Below the pieces are notes generated by a model. That model was not told where the DNA came from, searched no databases, and saw nothing but the letters and a program-made list of their open reading frames with translations. Shown here piece by piece: positions 6,878 through 10,419 of a stretch of 10,419 nucleotides of DNA (position 1 is the first letter of the stretch; each line of letters opens with the position of its first letter). A program made the translations under genes and the position numbers. This stretch comes from CAZCBN01 sp964496975 (lineage in GTDB: Bacteria > Planctomycetota > Phycisphaerae > Phycisphaerales > UBA1924), in assembly GCA_964496975.1 (NCBI GenBank), contig CAZCBN010000116.1, forward strand, positions 1 through 10,419, in the 5' to 3' direction.

Positions 6878-7609
6878 GTGGCCACGCTGACACACACGCT
6901 CGGATCGCTCGAGGAGACGCGGGCCTTCGGCCTCCTTCTCGCGGGCGTGCTGCGCCCGGGCGACGCGTTGCTGCTGGACGGCCCGCTCGGCGCGGGCAAG
7001 ACGACGCTGGCGCGCGCGGTCGCGGAGGGGCTGGGCGTGGCGCCGGGCGTTGTAAGTAGCCCGACGTTTGTCATCGCGCAGGAGTATCGCGGGGCCGGGG
7101 GCGTGCCGGTTGTGCACGCCGACGCGTACCGCCTCACCGCGGAGAGCGACGAGGAGCTGGACCTGCTGGGGTGGGACAGGCTCTCGCAGGGCGGGGCGAT
7201 CGTCCTGGTGGAGTGGGCGGAGCGGATCGCCGGGCGCATCGCGCGGGCCGGCGGCCCCGAACCCGCGGTGCTGCGGCTGACGCCCGTGGGCGAAACGGCC
7301 CGCGAGGCGGCGCTGCGCGTGCCGGCGTCGTGGGTTGAGCGGCCCGGGTGGCGGACGCTCTCGGCCCAGCCGGCGGGCGGCGGCGAGGGCGAGGGCAGGG
7401 GCAGGGGCAAGGGCGAGGACACGGGCCCGGCGACACCACCCCGCGAGGCCACGGTGTGCCGCGTCACCGGTCGGCCCGTGCCGGCCGACAGCCCCACGTG
7501 GCCCTTCGCCGACGAGCGGGCGCGGATGGCGGACCTCTACCGATGGTTTTCCGAGGGGTACACCGTCAGCCGGCCGATCGAGCGCACGGACATCGAAGAA
7601 GACGAGTAA
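6878..7609 (+). CDS. tsaE: TsaE tRNA t6A ATPase fused to a degenerate YacG-like domain
   Basis: TsaE is the ATPase that works with TsaB and TsaD to make N6-threonylcarbamoyladenosine (t6A37) in tRNA. Residues 1 to about 150 are a complete TsaE. The P-loop is GPLGAGKTT (35-43, K41). SSPTF spans 60-64, HADAYR spans 80-85, and VEWAERI spans 111-117. The protein has 243 residues against about 150 for the family. A low-complexity Gly-Glu/Arg/Lys linker (about 165-188) leads to residues 193-243. Their pattern PVPAD..PTWPFADERARMADLYRWFSEGY follows YacG, a small zinc protein known in E. coli to inhibit DNA gyrase. Of the four zinc cysteines only C194 remains; the others read T197, A211 and A215. The start is GTG 6878, preferred for family length, with no clear Shine-Dalgarno. 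Confidence 0.9.
   Translation: MATLTHTLGSLEETRAFGLLLAGVLRPGDALLLDGPLGAGKTTLARAVAEGLGVAPGVVSSPTFVIAQEYRGAGGVPVVHADAYRLTAESDEELDLLGWDRLSQGGAIVLVEWAERIAGRIARAGGPEPAVLRLTPVGETAREAALRVPASWVERPGWRTLSAQPAGGGEGEGRGRGKGEDTGPATPPREATVCRVTGRPVPADSPTWPFADERARMADLYRWFSEGYTVSRPIERTDIEEDE
7382..7417 (+). repeat. In-frame hexanucleotide repeat in the TsaE linker
   Basis: Six tandem 6-bp units (GGCGAG, GGCGAG, GGCAGG, GGCAGG, GGCAAG, GGCGAG) encode Gly-Glu, Gly-Arg or Gly-Lys dipeptides at residues 169-180. The unit keeps the reading frame, so slippage would only change linker length between the TsaE and YacG-like parts. Confidence 0.8.
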
Positions 7610-7612
7610 CCT
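7607..7612 (+). promoter_or_regulatory. -10-like hexamer overlapping the tsaE stop, at exbB
   Basis: TAACCT begins with the tsaE stop codon TAA and ends 8 nt before ATG 7621. No Shine-Dalgarno precedes that ATG. The spacing matches the TAnnnT-near-start pattern at speA, thiL and fur. exbB could therefore have its own start site, or it could simply be read through from tsaE. Confidence 0.3.
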
Positions 7613-7620
7613 GCGCCGAC

Positions 7621-8523
7621 ATGAGACGCCACGACCGCCCCGCGCCCGCCACCCCCGGCCACGCGACCGGCACACGAGAACCACGCCGCGAACCCGACGC
7701 GGCGGCGGAGCTCTGCCCCAACGCCAATGCCCGGACGGCGCACCGCGCCGCGGCGATGCTCGCCGCGCTGGGGGCCGCGGCGGTCGGGGCTTCACACGCT
7801 TCGGCCTCGCCCGGCGCGGGCGCGGCGGTCTTCAGCGTCAAGCAGCTCTTCCTGCAGTCGCTCGACGGGTTCACGTGGGTGCTGCTCGCGGGCTCGCTCG
7901 CGGCGGCGGCCCTTGTGGTCCGGTGCGTGCTCGACATCCGCACCGGCCGCATCCTGCCCGCCGAGAGCCTGGAGCGGATGCACACGCTCGTGGCGTCGCG
8001 CCGGTTCGGCGAGCTGCGCACCGTGGTGGAGGCCGACACGGGCTTTGCCGGCGAGGTGCTGCGGCCGGCGCTGCGCGACGCGCCGCTGGGCCGGGACGCG
8101 ATGCGTGAGTCGGCCGAGATCGCCGCAGGCGAGGCGACGGCCCGCATGCTGCGCAAGCTCGACCTGCTCTCGGTGATCGGGAACCTCGGGCCGCTGGTGG
8201 GCCTCGCGGGGACGGTGTGGGGCATGATCCTCGCCTTCACGCAGCTCGGCGCGACCGAGGGGCAGGCGGGCCCCGCGGCGCTCAGCGGGGGCATCGCCAA
8301 GGCGCTCTTTCACACCCTGCTGGGCCTGCTGCTCGCCATCCCGTGTCTGCTTGTCTTCAACGTGTACCGCGCCGCGCTCGACCGCATCTGCACGCGAGGC
8401 ATCGCCGAGGCGTGGCGCATCCTCGAGCGCGTCCCCGCGGGCGAAGCCGAGCTGCGAAACCTCGACGAGCCGGGCGCCCCCTCCCGCGACACGGGCCGCC
8501 CGGGCGGCGCGGAGACCGCCTGA
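7621..8523 (+). CDS. MotA/TolQ/ExbB family proton channel protein
   Basis: Inner-membrane subunit of an ExbB-ExbD or TolQ-TolR type motor, which uses the proton gradient to energise outer-membrane or periplasmic partners. The 300-residue product has an Arg/Pro-rich N-terminus of about 45 residues. A small hydrophobic Ala-rich stretch (about 46-60) may act as a signal or anchor. The first core membrane helix (about 80-101) includes FTWVLLAGSLAAAALVV. The conserved core is NLGPLVGLAGTVWGM at 188-202, the ExbB/TolQ helix motif, and the last helix is LFHTLLGLLLAIPCLLVF. The frame is open upstream inside tsaE, but ATG 7621 avoids that overlap. Two ExbD-type genes follow, the first 1 nt after the stop, so they form one operon. 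Substrate or partner is unknown; no TonB or receptor gene is in the window. Confidence 0.9.
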   Translation: MRRHDRPAPATPGHATGTREPRREPDAAAELCPNANARTAHRAAAMLAALGAAAVGASHASASPGAGAAVFSVKQLFLQSLDGFTWVLLAGSLAAAALVVRCVLDIRTGRILPAESLERMHTLVASRRFGELRTVVEADTGFAGEVLRPALRDAPLGRDAMRESAEIAAGEATARMLRKLDLLSVIGNLGPLVGLAGTVWGMILAFTQLGATEGQAGPAALSGGIAKALFHTLLGLLLAIPCLLVFNVYRAALDRICTRGIAEAWRILERVPAGEAELRNLDEPGAPSRDTGRPGGAETA

Positions 8524-8524
8524 C

Positions 8525-8998
8525 ATGCCCGGCGCACGCACCGGCCGCAGGTCTCGCCGCGGCATGCGGAGCTTCACGGCCGGCGGGGCGACGCACGCCC
8601 ACGCGTCGGGCGGCGACGCGACGCACGTCAACGTCACGCCCATGATCGACGTGGTGATGTGCCTCATCGTCTTTTTTCTGCTGGTGGGTCACCTCGCGGT
8701 GGAGAAGCGCGGCGGCGTGCGACTCCCCGACGCCGCGCACGGCTCCCGCCCGGACGCGCGGGCCCGGCCCCTCATCATCGCCGCGCCCGATTCGGCGCGG
8801 GTGCTGCTCGAGGGGAGGCCCATCGGGACGGGCGAGCTGGCCTCGGCGCTGCGTGCGGCGCTTGCCGAGGAACCGGGCCGGCCCGTGCAGCTCCGCGCGG
8901 GCCGCGACGTGCCGTACTTTGCCGTGCAGCCGCTCATCAACGCGTGCCGCGAGGCGGGCGTGCCCTCGGTGCAGGTGGCCGCCGCCGATCTGCCGTAG
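8525..8998 (+). CDS. ExbD/TolR family biopolymer transport protein (first copy)
   Basis: Partner of the ExbB-like channel just upstream. The 157-residue product is typical for the family. It has a short basic cytoplasmic N-terminus, then VNVTPMIDVVMCLIVFFLLVG, a single membrane helix that carries the proton-pathway aspartate D42. A periplasmic domain of about 95 residues follows, ending in the family's usual QPLINACREAGVPSVQVA pattern. ATG 8525 lies 1 nt after the exbB stop, which indicates translational coupling. A second exbD-type gene starts 63 nt downstream. Two different ExbD-like subunits behind one ExbB suggest a mixed ExbD dimer, although this is inference. Confidence 0.92.
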   Translation: MPGARTGRRSRRGMRSFTAGGATHAHASGGDATHVNVTPMIDVVMCLIVFFLLVGHLAVEKRGGVRLPDAAHGSRPDARARPLIIAAPDSARVLLEGRPIGTGELASALRAALAEEPGRPVQLRAGRDVPYFAVQPLINACREAGVPSVQVAAADLP

Positions 8999-9061
8999 CT
9001 CGCCGCCCCGGCCCGCCGGCCCCCCCCGGCCGCCCGAACCGCCGGCCCGCAGGAGCCCCGC

Positions 9062-9606
9062 ATGCCCCATCACCTCCGCCGCCGCGACGCGCTCTCCCTC
9101 GCCCGCGCCCACAGCGGGCCAAATCCGGTGCGCCGCACCAACAGCATATAGCCGAANNNNNNNNNNTGACGCCGATGGTCGACGTCACGATGGTCATCCT
9201 GATCTTTTTCATGGCGAGCACCGCGATTCTCGGGCCCGAGATCATGCTGAAGGCCGGCGTCGCGCGCGAGTCGGTCGCGGCCGCCGCTCCGGCGGCCTCG
9301 ACGAGCCCCTTCACGCTCGACGCGCCCGACTTCACGGTCCATCTCCGCGCCGGGGCTGCGGGCACCGTGGTCGCCGACGGGCTCGGCCTCGTCGGGGCAT
9401 CGCTCGCCGAGGCGCAGCGGGCCCTCGCGGCACTGGCCCGCGACCTGGGCGTGACGCCCTGGCCCGAGCGTTCCCCCGCCGCGCCGCCCGACGAAACCGC
9501 GCCGCGCATCGTGATCGAGGCCGAGGCGGGTGTTCCCTGGCACGCGGTCGTCGCGGTGCACGATGCGTGCCTGGAGGCCGGGCTGACGCGCGTCTCGCTG
9601 CGGTAG
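9062..9606 (+). pseudogene. Second ExbD/TolR family protein, interrupted at an assembly gap
   Basis: ExbD-type partner of the same operon. ATG 9062 has AGGAG at 9051-9055 with 6-nt spacing. The first codons read MPHHLRRRDALSLARAHSGPN, a plausible basic ExbD N-terminus. After GPN (ending 9124) the frame runs into a TAG at 9149-9151, then into 10 Ns at 9157-9166. Past the gap a different frame gives TPMVDVTMVILIFFMAST, the membrane helix with its proton-pathway Asp, then a normal periplasmic domain to the stop at 9604-9606. If the last N is A, ATGACGCCG restores MTPMVD directly after GPN. The break is therefore more likely an assembly fault than a real mutation, and the gene is probably intact in the organism. 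The end is 7 bp from the convergent fur gene. Confidence 0.75.
9157..9166. other. Assembly gap (10 Ns)
   Basis: Ten undetermined bases, probably a placeholder of fixed size and not a measured distance. The preceding bases 9125-9156 do not fit the coding frame and include a 13-bp odd palindrome (GGTGCG 9127-9132, CGCACC 9134-9139). The contig edge itself may therefore be unreliable. Confidence 0.95.
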
Positions 9607-9613
9607 GGAAGGC

Positions 9614-10189
9614 TCAGGCCTGCGCCGCGGGCCCGCCGCGCACGAAGATGTGCAGCTTGTGCCCCTCGGGCACCACGCCCATCTCGCGGCAGATCCGGTC
9701 GCGAAGGGCCGCGAGCTCGGGGATGGAGGTGGAACGGACATCGCCCGATTCAAGGTTGATGACCAGCGTGTCCGACCGCGTGCCGTACACGAGTTGGTAG
9801 TGCCCCTGCTCGCGCTCGAACGGCACGTGCTGCACGATCCCCGCTTCCTCGAGGAGCTTCAGCGTGCGGTAGATCGTCGCCTTGCTGACGCGGAACCCGT
9901 CGGCCCGCACCCGTTCCAAGAGCCGGTCGGCCTCGAACAGGCCGTCCATGCGGATGATGGTGTCGAGGATGTGCGCCCGCTCGGGCGTGTACTTCTGCCC
10001 CTCAGACTTCAGCTTGCGCCGGAAGACGGCGCACAGCGGCTCGATGATCTCGATCTGGCCGAGGCGTGCGGCCGACCATGCGAGCCCGCCGGGCCGGCTC
10101 TCGGCGTCCCGCGCGTCCGCCGGCCCGAGCTCGGGGGTCGGGGCCGTCTCGCCGCCGCCGTGATGCGCAAGGTCCGCGTTGGTCGACAT
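9614..10189 (-). CDS. Fur-family transcriptional regulator, metal sites degenerate
   Basis: Winged-helix repressor fold of the Fur/Zur/PerR family, 191 residues. An N-terminal tail of about 45 residues is Ala/Pro/Gly-rich and precedes the domain. The DNA-binding helices include YTPERAHILDTII (67-79) and FRVSKATIYRTLKLLEEAGIV (99-119), a clear Fur signature. The dimerisation domain keeps the layout (IPELAALRDRI, then GHKLHIF) but not the ligands. The usual HHHDH and CxxC region reads RSDTLVINLESG (138-149). The only cysteines are C53 and C167, so there is no structural CxxC zinc site. D140, the glutamate in PELAAL and H177 may correspond to retained sensor residues. ATG 10189 is chosen over the longer frame because TATCAT lies 6 nt upstream. 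It is convergent with the exbB-exbD genes, which could be iron-linked targets, and divergent from the gene at 10247. Confidence 0.88.
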   Translation of the reverse strand: MSTNADLAHHGGGETAPTPELGPADARDAESRPGGLAWSAARLGQIEIIEPLCAVFRRKLKSEGQKYTPERAHILDTIIRMDGLFEADRLLERVRADGFRVSKATIYRTLKLLEEAGIVQHVPFEREQGHYQLVYGTRSDTLVINLESGDVRSTSIPELAALRDRICREMGVVPEGHKLHIFVRGGPAAQA

Positions 10190-10195
10190 CGCCCC

Positions 10196-10201
10196 ATGAT
10201 A
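10196..10201 (-). promoter_or_regulatory. -10 box of fur
   Basis: On the minus strand this reads TATCAT, close to the consensus TATAAT, and ends 6 nt before the ATG at 10189. The predicted transcription start falls at or beside the start codon, so the message is probably leaderless. No Shine-Dalgarno is present. No convincing -35 box is seen at 16-18 nt spacing. Confidence 0.5.
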
Positions 10202-10226
10202 GGGCCGGCGACGTTGCGCCCGGCCC
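10202..10226. promoter_or_regulatory. Interrupted palindrome between divergent promoters (candidate operator)
   Basis: Arms GGGCCGG (10202-10208) and CCGGCCC (10220-10226) are exact reverse complements around an 11-nt centre containing ACGT. The element lies between the fur -10 (10196-10201) and the -10-like hexamer of the divergent gene (10234-10239). It is unlike the A/T-rich Fur box. In DNA this GC-rich a 7-bp arm match can arise by chance. Confidence 0.35.
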
Positions 10227-10233
10227 GCTCCCG

Positions 10234-10239
10234 TACACT
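10234..10239 (+). promoter_or_regulatory. -10-like hexamer of the divergent partial gene
   Basis: TACACT ends 7 nt before GTG 10247, which places the likely transcription start at or next to the start codon. It is the fifth TAnnnT hexamer at this spacing in the window. No clear -35 box is seen. Confidence 0.35.
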
Positions 10240-10246
10240 CCGCCGC

Positions 10247-10419
10247 GTGGAGGGAACACCCGCGTCGCCGCCCAGCATTCGCCCGCACCGCCCCGCGCCC
10301 GCGGGCGGCGTGGCATCGGCCGGCCCGCGCCGGGCCCCGCCCGCCGCGGTTGTCGTGCCGCTGCTCGCGTGTGTGCTCGGCGCGGCCGTGCTCGCGGGGA
10401 TTGACGCGCCCGCCGGCCC
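10247..10419 (+). CDS. N-terminus of a membrane-anchored or exported protein (partial)
   Basis: An open frame from GTG 10247 runs to the window edge without a stop (57 codons). It begins with a Pro/Ala/Arg-rich segment of about 33 residues. A hydrophobic stretch follows, AAVVVPLLACVLGAAVLAGI (about 34-53), with arginines just before it, so it is a signal anchor or signal peptide with an extended n-region. The -10-like TACACT 7 nt upstream supports a start here. The product cannot be identified from this fragment. It is divergent from fur by 57 bp and could share its control. A random open frame is possible in such GC-rich DNA, so the call is moderate. Confidence 0.45.
   Translation, partial: MEGTPASPPSIRPHRPAPAGGVASAGPRRAPPAAVVVPLLACVLGAAVLAGIDAPAG

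Noticed and set aside
7348..7620. Upstream extension of the exbB frame inside tsaE
   Set aside because: It would overlap the YacG-like tail of TsaE by 262 bp. The encoded sequence is low-complexity Gly/Arg/Gln, and ATG 7621 gives a normal start.
5855..7795. 646-codon minus-strand open frame
   Set aside because: It is antisense to thiL, tsaE and the start of exbB. Its Arg/Pro/Ala-rich composition is typical of reverse frames in high-GC DNA.
10202..10226. Classical Fur box
   Set aside because: The sequence is GC-rich and lacks the A/T-rich GATAAT hexamer pattern. It is kept only as a candidate operator.
10190..10288. Longer start for the Fur-family gene
   Set aside because: The extra 33 codons would cross the TATCAT -10 and the interrupted palindrome, and would overlap the start of the divergent gene.

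Overview
The window is high-GC bacterial DNA, densely coding, with short intergenic gaps. The gene types and the style of the repeats fit a planctomycete, most likely of the Phycisphaerae. Pointers are a bacterial deoxyhypusine-synthase-like gene beside arginine decarboxylase, an ExbB-ExbD-ExbD cassette, and small palindromes ending in TGCC(ACC) between genes. The lineage call is an inference from style; no rRNA or marker gene is present to prove it.

Layout, left to right. (1) 1-217: non-coding, with two 23-bp palindromes, a long G-rich stretch and a probable promoter. (2) 218-3737, plus strand: biosynthetic arginine decarboxylase (speA), then a 265-bp gap with a perfect hairpin and two short tandem repeats, then a deoxyhypusine/homospermidine-synthase-like gene. 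These two probably serve polyamine synthesis. (3) 3738-3946: a convergent gap holding four palindromes of the same family as at the left end. (4) 3947-5809, minus strand: an exported DUF885 protein with an HEAVPGHH motif. (5) 5867-7609, plus strand: thiL (thiamine-monophosphate kinase), then tsaE (tRNA t6A ATPase). The TsaE protein carries a C-terminal domain that reads as YacG but has lost three of the four zinc cysteines. (6) 7621-9606, plus strand: an ExbB/TolQ-type proton channel gene followed by two ExbD/TolR genes. The second is broken by a 10-N assembly gap with a stop codon and frame change beside it. (7) 9614-10189, minus strand: a Fur-family regulator lacking most of the family's metal ligands, convergent with exbD by 7 bp. 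(8) 10247 to the end, plus strand: the start of a gene for a membrane-anchored or exported protein, divergent from the Fur gene.

Expression signals show a pattern. Five genes (speA, thiL, exbB, fur and the last partial gene) have a TAnnnT hexamer only 5-9 nt before the start codon and no clear Shine-Dalgarno, as expected of leaderless or nearly leaderless transcripts. The DHS-like gene, the DUF885 gene and the second exbD have good Shine-Dalgarno sequences instead.

The most interesting items are the TsaE-YacG fusion with the zinc site erased, the metal-site-poor Fur protein facing a 25-bp interrupted palindrome, the palindrome family with a compensatory base-pair swap, and the speA/DHS-like pairing.
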